DNA of 64,000 nucleotides from Microvirga sp. TS319 (lineage in GTDB: Bacteria; Pseudomonadota; Alphaproteobacteria; Rhizobiales; Beijerinckiaceae), in NCBI RefSeq assembly GCF_041276405.1, contig NZ_JBGGGT010000002.1:3139001-3203000 (forward strand). The letters are read 5' to 3'. Each line of letters starts with the position of its first letter. Within the stretch, counting starts at the first letter, position 1. The notes below the pieces were generated by a model. The model was not told the DNA's origin, ran no database searches, and saw only the letters and a program-made list of their open reading frames with translations. Positions 8,244 to 19,670 of this stretch are shown here, in pieces. The position numbers and the translations under genes were made by a program.

Positions 8244-8308
8244 GGCGGCACGGATGACCGCGCCGCAATGGTCATAGAGGGGATGCCGGGTGGCGCGGCC
8301 ATCCCAAT

Positions 8309-8338
8309 AAAAAACCGCTCAAGCGGCGCTTGAGCGGT
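8309..8338 (-). terminator. Strong intrinsic terminator
   Basis: A 12-bp stem (ACCGCTCAAGCG with its complement) and 2-nt loop are followed by six U residues on the minus strand. This is one of the clearest terminators in the window, yet no protein gene ends here. Confidence 0.75.
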
Positions 8339-8394
8339 GAAGGTCTCGGGTCGCGTATGAAGCGGGGCGGGCTTCATCCGCACTTCGTCAGTGT
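8309..8394 (-). ncRNA. Candidate small RNA of about 85 nt under a LexA-boxed promoter
   Basis: A near-consensus promoter (8401-8429) predicts a start near 8394. The transcript would form a first hairpin, ATGAAGC-ccgcccc-GCTTCAT, and then a strong intrinsic terminator, ACCGCTCAAGCG-cc-CGCTTGAGCGGT plus TTTTTT (about 8309-8338). No open frame starts inside it; the ATG at 8398 lies upstream of the predicted start. The terminator is about 250 bp before the next minus-strand gene, so this looks like a free-standing unit and not an mRNA leader. A spurious combination is possible but unlikely given promoter, spacing and terminator together. Confidence 0.55.
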
Positions 8395-8407
8395 TCATGT
8401 TTTGTAC
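8393..8407 (-). promoter_or_regulatory. LexA-like box overlapping a -10 element
   Basis: The minus strand reads GTACAAAACATGAAC, one mismatch from GAAC-N7-GAAC. It covers the -10 region and predicted start of the small RNA promoter, the classic position for a repressor. Confidence 0.45.
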
Positions 8408-8429
8408 TCTTTCAGCGTTGCGCTGTCAA
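8401..8429 (-). promoter_or_regulatory. Sigma70-type promoter
   Basis: TTGACA (8429-8424) and TACAAA (8406-8401) are separated by exactly 17 bp on the minus strand. This is close to consensus and drives transcription toward the terminator at 8309. Confidence 0.55.
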
Positions 8430-8645
8430 GCCCCAATGTCCGCCCGCGGCTCAGCGCGAACCGTTCGCTCACGGCCGGAAGGCGCCTCTGCAAGGTTTGG
8501 CCAATGGTCATCGCACCCTATCCCAAGTGCCCTGGGACCAGGCCGGGAAACAGCCGGACGTGAAGCCCTCGGCCCCGACGATCATGGCTTGCGCTAGGTC
8601 GTCAAATGATACATTACAACATTTATATAGCGAGAGGCCGAGACG

Positions 8646-11600
8646 ATGGATTTGAAGCTCACAGTTGAAGAATATCTGGCTGGAACGGGAGCCTTCGACC
8701 CCGATGACCTCGTCATCATCCAGGACGATCCGCTGAACATCTATGCGCTCGACCCGGCCTGGTTTGCTCAAATGTCCGCCGACAACGTCGATCTCATCGA
8801 CAGCTGGACCGACATTCTTTTTCTCACGGCGGCCCAGATCGGTGCTCTCGGGGCGATTCGCCTGGATCCCAGCGATGCCGCGATTCTTTACGATTTCGCC
8901 GACAGTCTCGAGCGTCTGGCGCCCGAGGACATCACATCGTTCGCCGGCAAAGGAGTCGACTTCATCGACTGCTTCGACGACGCTTGGGCCATGAATGCGG
9001 CTCAAGCCGTCGCTCTGGCGCGTTCGGCCATCGTTTTCATGCCGGACGACGTGACGATCGTGGGAGACACATCCGACAATATCGCCGGCCTTTCCGCAGG
9101 CGAGCTCGCGATGCTGGCTGAAAAGGGCCTCGACGGTCTTGGTTCCACAGACGGCAATCTGGTCCTCAACGCGGCACAGGCGGGCGTGCTGTCCGGCGCA
9201 TCCGTGGCGCTCCTCTCGACGGAGTCGGTGGTTCTGGCGGATGCGGGCGCGAGCATCGCCGCCCTGACATCCGCCCAGATCACGGCGCTCGACGAGAGTG
9301 GCGTCAGCCTCATCGACGCCCGGGACAGCTTCTTCGACCTGCTGGTCCTGGATGCCGCACAGGCCGCCGCTCTCGCGGAGACGTCCATTGCGTTGGCGGC
9401 GGACGACACGGTGGTCGTGTCGGACAGGGGAGCCAACATCGCGACCCTGAGTGCGACGCAGCTCGCGACGCTTCTCGAACGGGGCGTCAGCGTGATCAAT
9501 GCGACCGACGGGCAGCTGGTTCTCGATGCGGCTCAGGCCGCGACCTTGGCAGGCGCATCCGTATCTCTGGCGGTCTCGACCATTGTGGTGTCGGACAGAG
9601 GCGCCCATATCGCGACCCTGTCGGCGGATCAGCTCACCGACCTGGCCGAGAAAGGCCTGGGAGCCCTGGACGCCATGGACGATCTGCTGATCCTGGACGC
9701 GGCGCAGATCATGGCCGTCGCGGACACCCCGATCACTTTGACCTCGCACGACGAAACGATCCTCTCGGATACGGGCGCGAACATCGCGGCCGTGTCCCTG
9801 AGACAGCTCGCCGGCCTGGTGGAAAAGCGGCTCGATAGGATCGACGCGACGGACGACGACCTGGTCCTGGATGCCGCGCGAGCGGCCGTCCTGGCCGATT
9901 CCCCGATCCGTCTGACGGCCGGCGACAGCGTGACGTTGTCCGATACGGGCGAGAACATTTCGGCCCTGACGCCGGCGCAGATCTTCTCGCTCGGCATCAA
10001 AGGGCTGGATCGGATCGACGTCACCGACAATCAGCTGGTGCTGAATGCGGACCAAGCGGCCTTCCTGGCGGAGACCTCCATCGATTTCGCGAGAGGCGAC
10101 GGAGTGACGGTGGCCGATACCGGCCTGAACATCGCTGCGCTCACCCCCGGGCAGATCGCCGTGCTCGGTGCCATGGGCGTCGATACGCTGGTTGCCACCG
10201 ACAACCGGATCGATCTTTCGGCGGTCCAGTTCGCGGCTCTCGGGCAGATCGATTTGCGAGCGGAAGACCAGGTCTCCGTGTCGGATACGGGCGCGGCCTT
10301 CGCGGCGCTCACCGTGGCGCAGATCGCAGACCTCACTACGAAGGGTGTCGACACGCTGGACGCCATCGACGATCAGGTCGTGCTCTCCGCCGCTCAACTT
10401 CTGGCGCTTGGAACCCTGAACTTCAGCGCCGGCGACCGAGTCCGGGTGGTGGATATCGGTGAGAACATCGAGGCCCTGACCCCACAGCAGATCCAGGCGC
10501 TCGTCGACAGAGGCATCGACAGCCTCGACGTGAACGACGATTCTCTCAGCCTATCGGTGGCGCAGTTCAACGCTCTCGGGCCGATTCGCCTCGTCACGAC
10601 CGGTCTGATGACGCTGTCCGGTTCCGGTGCGAGCATCGCGGCTCTGACGCCGGCGCAGATCGGCGCCCTGATCGCCAAAGGGCTCGATGCCATCGATGCC
10701 ACCAGCGATCTGACCCTTACGGCCGCTCAGTTCGCGGCTCTGAGCACCCTGACCCTGAGCGATGACGATGTCGTGGCCGTGTCCGATACTGGCGCCAACA
10801 TCGCCGCCCTGACGGCGAGGCAGATCGCCGCCCTCATCGCCAGGGGCGTCGACACCCTCGACGCGACCGACGATCAGGTTGCGCTCTCGGTCGCGCAATT
10901 GTCCAATCTCGGCACCCTGAACCTGAGTGTCGGCGATCGCGTGACCGTCGCGGATACGGGCGAAAACATTTCCGCCCTGACTCTGGCCCAGGTCGCGGCC
11001 CTCATCGCCAAGGGGGTCGATACGCTGGACGCCATCGGCGATCAGGTCACGCTCTCCGTCGCGCAATTGTCGGCTCTCGGCGCGCTGGCCATCAGCGCAA
11101 GCGACACGGTCGCGGTCGTGGACACGGGCGCCAATATCGCCACCCTGTCGGCGGACAGAATTGCCGGGCTCATCGCCAAGGGCGTCGACGTTCTGGACGC
11201 GGTCGACGACCGGATCCTGCTCTCTGCCGCTCAGCTATCGGCCCTCGGCTCCCTGAATTTCAGCACGGGCGACATGGTCACCCTGCGTGACACCGGTGCG
11301 AGCCTCGCGGCCTTGACGCCAGCCCAGATCGGCGCGCTCATCGCCAAAGGCGTCGATACCTTCGATGCGATCGACAACCGCATCACTCTGTCGGCGGACC
11401 AGGTATCCGGCCTCGGCTCCCTGCACCTGGGTTCGAACGATGTCGTCAGCATCAACGGGACGGCCGGCCGCAACACGATCGCCGGAACCGGCATCCGCGA
11501 CGTCCTGTTCGGCCTCGGCGGCAATGATACCCTCCGGGGCAACGCGGGCAACGACACGCTGAACGGCGGCGCCGGCAACGACGTCCTCACGGGCGGCGCG

Positions 11601-11918
11601 GATCGCGACACCTTCGTGTTCAACACCGCCCTGAAAGCCCGCATGAACGTGGACCGCATCACCGACTTCCGGCCGGTGGACGACACGATCAACCTGGAGA
11701 ACGCGGTCTTCCGTGGCCTGACGCGCACCGGGACCTTGTCGAAGGCGGCCTTCCACATCGGCGCCGCGGCCCATGACCGGGACGACCGCATCGTCTACAA
11801 CAAGATCACGGGGGCCCTGCTCTACGATGCGGACGGCAACGGCAAGGGAGCGGCGATCCAGTTCGCCACCCTCGCCAAGGGTCTGGGCGTTACCAACCTC
11901 GATTTCGTGGTGTTCTGA
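8646..11918 (+). CDS. Giant repeat protein with RTX tail, predicted type I secreted
   Basis: A 1090-residue acidic protein. From about residue 20 to 930 it is made of sixteen tandem repeats of 56-58 residues. Each repeat has a first half like VSDTGANIAALTPAQIAALI then AKGVDTLDAT, and a second half like DDQVALSVAQLSALGTLNLS. Both halves share L(S/T)xAQ(I/L)xAL, so the basic unit may be about 28 residues. Early repeats (1-8) use AAQAAxLA in the second half; later ones use SxAQLSALG. The C-terminus has RTX nonapeptides (GLGGNDTLRGNAGNDTLNGG and so on) and a serralysin-type secretion module ending in LDFVVF. There is no signal peptide, which fits type I export, but no exporter genes are near. The start at 8646 follows GAGAGGCCGAGACG. 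A surface or extracellular solenoid is inferred; ligand and role are unknown. Confidence 0.85.
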   Translation: MDLKLTVEEYLAGTGAFDPDDLVIIQDDPLNIYALDPAWFAQMSADNVDLIDSWTDILFLTAAQIGALGAIRLDPSDAAILYDFADSLERLAPEDITSFAGKGVDFIDCFDDAWAMNAAQAVALARSAIVFMPDDVTIVGDTSDNIAGLSAGELAMLAEKGLDGLGSTDGNLVLNAAQAGVLSGASVALLSTESVVLADAGASIAALTSAQITALDESGVSLIDARDSFFDLLVLDAAQAAALAETSIALAADDTVVVSDRGANIATLSATQLATLLERGVSVINATDGQLVLDAAQAATLAGASVSLAVSTIVVSDRGAHIATLSADQLTDLAEKGLGALDAMDDLLILDAAQIMAVADTPITLTSHDETILSDTGANIAAVSLRQLAGLVEKRLDRIDATDDDLVLDAARAAVLADSPIRLTAGDSVTLSDTGENISALTPAQIFSLGIKGLDRIDVTDNQLVLNADQAAFLAETSIDFARGDGVTVADTGLNIAALTPGQIAVLGAMGVDTLVATDNRIDLSAVQFAALGQIDLRAEDQVSVSDTGAAFAALTVAQIADLTTKGVDTLDAIDDQVVLSAAQLLALGTLNFSAGDRVRVVDIGENIEALTPQQIQALVDRGIDSLDVNDDSLSLSVAQFNALGPIRLVTTGLMTLSGSGASIAALTPAQIGALIAKGLDAIDATSDLTLTAAQFAALSTLTLSDDDVVAVSDTGANIAALTARQIAALIARGVDTLDATDDQVALSVAQLSNLGTLNLSVGDRVTVADTGENISALTLAQVAALIAKGVDTLDAIGDQVTLSVAQLSALGALAISASDTVAVVDTGANIATLSADRIAGLIAKGVDVLDAVDDRILLSAAQLSALGSLNFSTGDMVTLRDTGASLAALTPAQIGALIAKGVDTFDAIDNRITLSADQVSGLGSLHLGSNDVVSINGTAGRNTIAGTGIRDVLFGLGGNDTLRGNAGNDTLNGGAGNDVLTGGADRDTFVFNTALKARMNVDRITDFRPVDDTINLENAVFRGLTRTGTLSKAAFHIGAAAHDRDDRIVYNKITGALLYDADGNGKGAAIQFATLAKGLGVTNLDFVVF

Positions 11919-11985
11919 GAACGGTCGCGCGAAGCGTGCGGGGACAGGCCTGAGGGCTGCCCCGCAGCGTTTCTTCCGCTGCACG

Positions 11986-13017
11986 TCATATATCGAACGA
12001 GACATCGACCGCGACCATCTCGTGATCGGAGATGGGCCGCCCCTCCTCGTCCACGGCCTGAACGATCTGCGGATTCGCCGCCGCGACGCCGCGCACGAAA
12101 AGCCAATCGAGCGTTCCGAACGGGCGCGGATGCGTCTTCGACAGACTGTCGCGCTGAGTCGGCGCGGCGAGATTTGCGCCCGCCCAGGAGAACCCCGCTG
12201 CGCGAAGATCCGCAAAAAGCGGTTCGAACCGATCCGGTTCTTCGATCAGGAGAGGCCGCTCCCCTTCTCCTTTCGGCAGCCCCTTGGTGTTGAAATCACC
12301 TCCGATGATGCAGGCCTCCCCCGGCGCGAGCCGCTCCAGGGCGCAGAGCAGAGTCCGGATCTGCGCCTGCCGGTCGGCGGCATCCGTTTTGCTTTCGAGA
12401 TGCAGGCTCACGACCCAGAGCGGCCGCGGCGCGCCCGCCACCCGCGCGGCGAGCGCGATCCGCCCGCCGATTCGCCGCTGTGCGCCCTCGAATCCCGCAA
12501 ACCACCGGCCGCTTTCCTCGAGCGGAATCAGATGCGGCCGCTCCAGCGTGAGGCCGCTGACGATGGCGTTGCCGTGGAGCCCGCAGGCATTACGCCCGCC
12601 TGCATGGCGGCGCATCTCCTCCCGGTCGCCGATATCGAGCTCCACGAATTCGACGCCGAAGACATAGCCGTCCCCGGCCGCGCCCGCGACGTCGCGAACG
12701 GCATGAACGTTGCCAGATCGCGCCATGCCGATATCCGCCTCGCTCAGGAGCAGCACGTCCGCGCCGGTCCGCTCTTTCAGCCGCACGACCGCATCGGGCC
12801 GCGTCAGCCGCTCGGCGTTCAGGGCCGCGATCCGCAACCGGCCGGGACATGCCCCGGCCCCGTGCGCGGGCTGGAATTCGAGGGTGTGGAAAGCTTCGAT
12901 CCGCTGCAGAAATGCGGCATGCGCCGACGGATCCGGCGCGGTCCGGCGCGCCTCCGCCAGGAGAGCTTCATCGGGACAGGGAAGATTGCCGACGCTCCGA
13001 TCGATCAAGGGTCGCAC
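11986..13017 (-). CDS. Endonuclease/exonuclease/phosphatase (EEP) family protein
   Basis: A 343-residue cytosolic protein with the EEP fold motifs in order: ALNAERL, the metal-binding Glu in LLLSEADIGM, the catalytic His in VVSLHLES, GGDFNT, and the terminal SDHEMVAVDV. About 70 N-terminal residues precede the domain. The family covers DNA repair nucleases, sphingomyelinases and inositol phosphatases; no feature here fixes the substrate. It is convergent with the repeat protein gene and stands alone. Confidence 0.8.
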   Translation of the reverse strand: MRPLIDRSVGNLPCPDEALLAEARRTAPDPSAHAAFLQRIEAFHTLEFQPAHGAGACPGRLRIAALNAERLTRPDAVVRLKERTGADVLLLSEADIGMARSGNVHAVRDVAGAAGDGYVFGVEFVELDIGDREEMRRHAGGRNACGLHGNAIVSGLTLERPHLIPLEESGRWFAGFEGAQRRIGGRIALAARVAGAPRPLWVVSLHLESKTDAADRQAQIRTLLCALERLAPGEACIIGGDFNTKGLPKGEGERPLLIEEPDRFEPLFADLRAAGFSWAGANLAAPTQRDSLSKTHPRPFGTLDWLFVRGVAAANPQIVQAVDEEGRPISDHEMVAVDVSFDI

Positions 13018-13201
13018 GATGACACGCTCCTCACGCGTTTCGCCTTACAGGCGCAGATAACGCGCCCGGCCACCTCCGCGAGCCGCATCGCGCGAATATC
13101 GCAAGAAAAATCGTTGCAAGAAAAATTGCGGGACGAGATTAGGAACTTCTTTGTCTCTTTGGGATTATTAGGACGCACGACTATCTTCCGGGAGAAGGCC
13201 C

Positions 13202-13357
13202 ATGCTCGCCTGGGCTACGATCATTGCGCTCACCACGAGCGCGCTTTCCTCCATCCTCGATCCAGCCATCGTGCTGAACGTCGCCGAACTGCTCGGCGTG
13301 ACGGCTCTGTTCGCCCTGGTCTGCGCCGCGGAAGCCTTCAGCGAGCCCCGAAACTGA
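13202..13357 (+). CDS. 51-residue membrane microprotein
   Basis: The frame starts MLAWATIIALTTSALSSILD and has a second hydrophobic stretch, VTALFALVCAAEAF, ending SEPRN. A good ribosome site (GGGAGAAGG) sits 3 bp before the ATG. One or two membrane helices are likely. It is followed directly by a palindromic element. I do not recognise a family; a real short gene is supported by the ribosome site and composition only. Confidence 0.45.
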   Translation: MLAWATIIALTTSALSSILDPAIVLNVAELLGVTALFALVCAAEAFSEPRN

Positions 13358-13371
13358 TTCCTTCGTTGCTA

Positions 13372-13483
13372 GCGCATCGTGCGAAAAAGTGGACCCGGTT
13401 TTCCCGAAGCGATGCGCTGGCCTATCGTGGGAGCATCGCATTGATCCCAAAGGTACAAATCCACTTTTCACGTCCGATGCTCT
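13372..13483. repeat. RIME-like element, modules A+B
   Basis: CTAGCGCATCGTGCG opens module A (to GATGCGC at 13417). Module B runs from GAGCATCGCA (13431) to CGATGCTC (13483). It sits between the microprotein and the HWE kinase genes. Confidence 0.8.
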
Positions 13484-13776
13484 CGCGAATCCGGTCTTCG
13501 TGGTCAGGTACGCGCGTCTCGGGTATCGTCGTCCCGAGGCGAGCGAACGCCGCCCCTTCTGAATCGTAGTTCTCATGGCCTCTCGCCTGCGCGGGGATGA
13601 CGCGCGAGGCGCGGATGGCATGAGAGGTGGGGATGTCGGTCGAGGCTCCGGTGTACGCGTCGGGCCGGCCTCCTGATCCACCGGGGGTCGTAAGATTTTG
13701 TTCCCGCTGATGTTTCCACTCCGCAAGCGGCGAGCGAGGATTGCGGATCGAATGTAATGTGATTATATATCATCTC

Positions 13777-16504
<2,728 letters not shown>

Positions 16505-16688
16505 GCGCCTCTCGGTTCCGCGCGCTTCCGCCATCCCGGGACAGCCGCAGGCTGAGCCCGGGATCACGGTCGCGGTTCAGATGAAGGCCTTCGCGGGAAT
16601 CATACGAGAGCCGCGATAATGGCGGAGAGTGGATGATAGGAAGAGAGGGCGGCCCTTTCGACGCCCTCTCACGAACCGTGGATTGCGG

Positions 16689-16715
16689 AAGGGCGGCCAT
16701 TCGGCTGCCCTTTTT
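16689..16715 (+). terminator. Intrinsic terminator downstream of the TRAP gene
   Basis: The hairpin GGGCGGCC-attc-GGCTGCCC is followed by TTTTT. A second GC hairpin (GAGAGGGCG...CGCCCTCTC, 16645-16671) precedes it. The rest of the 16505-16813 gap shows nothing coding. Confidence 0.6.
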
Positions 16716-16813
16716 CCGACTCGGGCGTTTCCCACATTGAGCCCTTGCCGGCTGTCGCGCCCCCCCGCGGACGAGGCGAGAGCCGGGAACAACGGGAAGG
16801 AACGGTCGACGAC

Positions 16814-17413
16814 ATGCGCTGGACTGTACGGATCTGCTTTCTCCTCTTCCTGGCCTGGGCGATCTTCATGATCTCGCCCTTCGTGGGCCTGTACGACCTC
16901 GGCAAGGCGGTCGAGGCCAAGGACCTAAACCGGATCGAGGAACGCGTGAATTTCACCGCCCTGAGGGCGTCCCTCTCCCGTCAGATCCTCGGGGAATACC
17001 TGAAGGACAAGGACCTGGACGGGGCCGAGCTCGACGTCGCCACCCAGGCGGGAAGCTCCGTTCTCAACCCAGTCGTTGAACAGCTCGTGACGCCCCAGGC
17101 CCTGGTCGATCTGTTCGAGGACGGCTGGCCCGAGCGGGCCACGGGCAGAAGCCCGAACGGCGCGAGGGGCGCGGCCGCCGCCCGCCTCCAGCTTGGCTTC
17201 GGCTCGCTGGAGCTCGCGTGGAAGACCTTCTTCTTCTCGGAGGCACAGGGTTTCCGGAGCATCACGATCCCGGTTCCTGTCGATCAGCCGAAGGACAGGC
17301 AATTCAGGATTACCATGCGTCTGAAGAACCTGACCTGGCGCCTGAGCGGCATCGAACTGCCGGCACCCCTGCGGGAGGAGTTGATCAAGCGCGCGTCCAT
17401 CGCCTCACGCTGA
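16814..17413 (+). CDS. DUF2939 domain membrane-anchored protein
   Basis: A 199-residue protein with one N-terminal membrane helix (VRICFLLFLAWAIFMISPFV). The DUF2939 region follows: LYDLGKAVEAKDLNRIEERV, NFTALRASLSRQILGEYL and a C-terminal RFRITMRL-type strand region. The function of DUF2939 is not known to me. The ATG at 16814 puts the helix at the very N-terminus, with GGAAGGAACGG upstream as a ribosome site. The gene stands alone. Confidence 0.75.
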   Translation: MRWTVRICFLLFLAWAIFMISPFVGLYDLGKAVEAKDLNRIEERVNFTALRASLSRQILGEYLKDKDLDGAELDVATQAGSSVLNPVVEQLVTPQALVDLFEDGWPERATGRSPNGARGAAAARLQLGFGSLELAWKTFFFSEAQGFRSITIPVPVDQPKDRQFRITMRLKNLTWRLSGIELPAPLREELIKRASIASR

Positions 17414-17443
17414 TCTCCAACTCCGGCGCTCCCTTCTTAGGTG

Positions 17444-17514
17444 AGCGCATCGTGCTTGCGAAGAACCGGGGTCACATTTCGCTCGCGCGACCCGTCGGGT
17501 CCGCACGATACGCT
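17444..17514. repeat. RIME-like element, decayed module A with a nested palindrome
   Basis: A GCGCATCGTGCTTGCGAAG arm is recognisable. In its second arm an extra palindrome, GCGACCCGTCGGGTCCGC, has been inserted; similar inserts occur in the elements at 38343 and 50917. Confidence 0.55.
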
Positions 17515-17613
17515 GGAGAAACCAGCGGGACGTCCCGGTAGCATTGTCCATGCCCCGGCAAGCGGCGCGCGGCTATTTTCCAGGCTCATCTTCGAGAACA
17601 ATGAAATATCCGG

Positions 17614-17694
17614 CTAATGATGAGCAATCATCCAGCCGACGGCTGCCAGAGGAAAAACGGTTCCAAGCAAAAAGCAGATCACGTTCGAGGTCAT
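17614..17694 (-). CDS. 26-residue membrane microprotein
   Basis: On the minus strand an AAGGAGG ribosome site lies 9 bp before an ATG. The frame reads MTSNVICFLLGTVFPLAAVG then WMIAHH and a TAG stop. Almost the whole product is one hydrophobic helix with a His-His end, like other bacterial single-helix microproteins (compare KdpF or CydX by size only). The only support is the ribosome site and the hydrophobic pattern. The rest of the 17414-17880 gap has no other gene. Confidence 0.4.
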   Translation of the reverse strand: MTSNVICFLLGTVFPLAAVGWMIAHH

Positions 17695-17880
17695 TACATT
17701 CTTCCTCCTTCCGTACAATCAACCTTCTTTTCGTTTTTACGTTCCCGGACACGGCAGAAACGCACACTGCACAGCACTGGCAGCCAAGCTGCAGGAATAC
17801 GACATGAAAGAGCGAAGGTTCGTCGAAGGAACCCAGCTTTGCGGTTGCCATTGTCCCCGTGACGAGGCCGGGGAGAGGCG

Positions 17881-18960
17881 ATGGACGAAGACGGTTATTC
17901 CTTTCGCAAGATCATGGGCGATGCCGAGTTCGTACGGAAAACCCTCATCGTCCTGGGGCTCTCCCTGCTCGCCCTCCTGCTTTGGAAGCTCGCGGATGTC
18001 GCGCTTCTAGCGTTCGCGGCCGTTCTCGTCGCGATCATCCTGCGCGCCTTCGCGGACCTGCTCGCACGTTATCTTCGCGTGCCCGAACGCTGGAGCCTGG
18101 CCGCCGCGTCCCTGCTCATCTTCGGCCTCTTCGTGGTCCTGGCCATTCTGTTCGGCACTCAGATCCGTTCGCAATTCGCCAACGTGGCCGAGCAGCTTCC
18201 CGGCGCCATCGACAGCATCAGCAGGAATTTCGGCTTCGGCTCCGTGACGGACAACCTGAACGACATGCTGAGCGACTTGCCGGCCGGCGGCATCGCGTCG
18301 CGGCTTGCCGGCATCGGAGGCACGATCCTCGGCGGCCTGACGAATGCGGTGCTGGTGATCGTGGCGGGCGTTTACATCGCGGCCTCCCCGAACACCTATC
18401 TGCAAGGGGCGATCAAGCTCTTTCCGGTCCGCCACCACCTGCGTGTGGAAAGCTCGCTTCGCGCCTCCGGCGAGGCGCTGAGGCTGTGGCTGATCTCACA
18501 GCTCATCGCCATGACGTGCGTGGGCGTCCTGTCGACCCTGGCCTATTGGTGGATCGGTCTGCCCTCTCCCTACGCGCTGGGCCTGATCGCGGGGCTGGCG
18601 GATTTCATTCCGTTCCTGGGGCCGTTCCTGGGAGCGGCCACCGCCGTCCTGATCGCCTTCACGATGAGCGGCGAGACGGCGCTCTGGACGATCCTCGCCG
18701 CGCTGGTCATTCAGCAGATCGAGGGCAACGTCATCCAGCCGCTTGTGACGAAGAACCTCATCGCCACGCCTCCGGCGCTCGCCCTCTTCGCCATCCTGAT
18801 CGGCAGCGTCCTCTTCGGTACGCTCGGGCTGATCGTCGGCTTCCCGTTGGCCGTGGTCGTCTTCGTGCTCGTGAAGAAGCTCTATGTCCGCGAGACCCTG
18901 GGCGAGCCCACAACCATTCCGGGGGAGGACAAGGCAAGACCGGGGGAGGCCGAGGGTTAA
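17881..18960 (+). CDS. AI-2E family transporter (PerM-like permease)
   Basis: A 359-residue polytopic membrane protein. It has two N-terminal helices ([20 protein letters not shown] and [18 protein letters not shown]), an extracytoplasmic segment around the IDSISRNFG stretch, and a helical C-terminal half with [19 protein letters not shown] and [14 protein letters not shown], family signature regions. The family was named for the autoinducer-2 exporter TqsA, but many members have other or unknown substrates, so AI-2 export should not be assumed. The stop overlaps the convergent YcgN-like gene by 4 bp. Confidence 0.88.
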   Translation: MDEDGYSFRKIMGDAEFVRKTLIVLGLSLLALLLWKLADVALLAFAAVLVAIILRAFADLLARYLRVPERWSLAAASLLIFGLFVVLAILFGTQIRSQFANVAEQLPGAIDSISRNFGFGSVTDNLNDMLSDLPAGGIASRLAGIGGTILGGLTNAVLVIVAGVYIAASPNTYLQGAIKLFPVRHHLRVESSLRASGEALRLWLISQLIAMTCVGVLSTLAYWWIGLPSPYALGLIAGLADFIPFLGPFLGAATAVLIAFTMSGETALWTILAALVIQQIEGNVIQPLVTKNLIATPPALALFAILIGSVLFGTLGLIVGFPLAVVVFVLVKKLYVRETLGEPTTIPGEDKARPGEAEG

Positions 18961-19451
18961 CGGTCGGCTTCCTCCATCGGCCAGTCCGTGAGCCTTTCGA
19001 GGAGCTCCGCCAGGCTGAAATCCTCCTCGGGACCCGCGACCCGGTCCCGCACGGATACCCCGGCAGCATGGACCGTCTCGGGATCGCCTGACACGAGGGG
19101 ATGCCACCAGGGCAGATCCCGGCCCTCGGAGACGAGGCGGTAGGCGCAGGTTCTCGGCAGCCAGGACAGGCCCCGCACCGTCTCGGGGGTCAGCCGCACG
19201 CAATCGGGCACCTTGGCCTGGCGGTTCGGGTAGTCACGGCACCGGCAGGTCCCGCCGTCGAGCAGCGTGCAGGCCACGTCCGTGTAGAGAACCTCGCCCG
19301 TGTCCTCATCCTCGAGCTTGACGAGGCAGCAGCGCCCGCAGCCATCGCACAGGCTCTCCCATTCGTCGAGGCTGAGCGCATCGAGCGTCTTGGCGCGCCA
19401 GAACGGCAGCTCCTCCGGCTCGGAGCGAAGGTCGTGTGCGGTTGGGGACAT
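18957..19451 (-). CDS. YcgN family cysteine-cluster protein
   Basis: A 164-residue protein with a dense cysteine cluster: [20 protein letters not shown], then [25 protein letters not shown] and [10 protein letters not shown]. These match the YcgN/UPF0260 (Fe-S-type zinc/iron cluster binding) family. Metal binding by the Cys motifs is expected; the biological role is unknown. It is convergent with the permease gene and overlaps its last 4 bp. Confidence 0.88.
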   Translation of the reverse strand: MSPTAHDLRSEPEELPFWRAKTLDALSLDEWESLCDGCGRCCLVKLEDEDTGEVLYTDVACTLLDGGTCRCRDYPNRQAKVPDCVRLTPETVRGLSWLPRTCAYRLVSEGRDLPWWHPLVSGDPETVHAAGVSVRDRVAGPEEDFSLAELLERLTDWPMEEADR

Positions 19452-19670
19452 GGGCGCTCTGTGGTCTCTCTTTGCGGCGGTTTGAAGGAGGGGTGCGGCA
19501 ACGCACGTCTACAGACCTTTTCCCCAGGCATGGTACATCTATTTTGAACCGGAGAACCTGTTCGCGAGTTGTTGAAAAGACATTCCATAACGTGCAACCG
19601 TTGCCGTTAGAGAAACAAACGATCATAAGCAAGGTCTCAGGTATTCCTGACCCTCCCCCGAAGGACCACC

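Noticed and set aside
8341..8398. Leader peptide starting at 8398 (MNTDEVRMKPAPL) with the hairpins as an attenuator
   Set aside because: The ATG lies upstream of the predicted transcription start, there is no run of regulatory codons, and the next gene is about 250 bp beyond the terminator behind a REP repeat.
8508..10397. Long minus-strand open frame of 629 codons across the repeat protein gene
   Set aside because: It is the antisense shadow of the repetitive plus-strand gene. The plus frame has a clear start, coherent repeats and an RTX tail; the minus reading is Arg/Gly/Asp-rich without domains.
17881..18960. Autoinducer-2 exporter as a quorum-sensing function
   Set aside because: The family name is historical; no LuxS or Lsr genes are present, so only membership in the permease family is supported.
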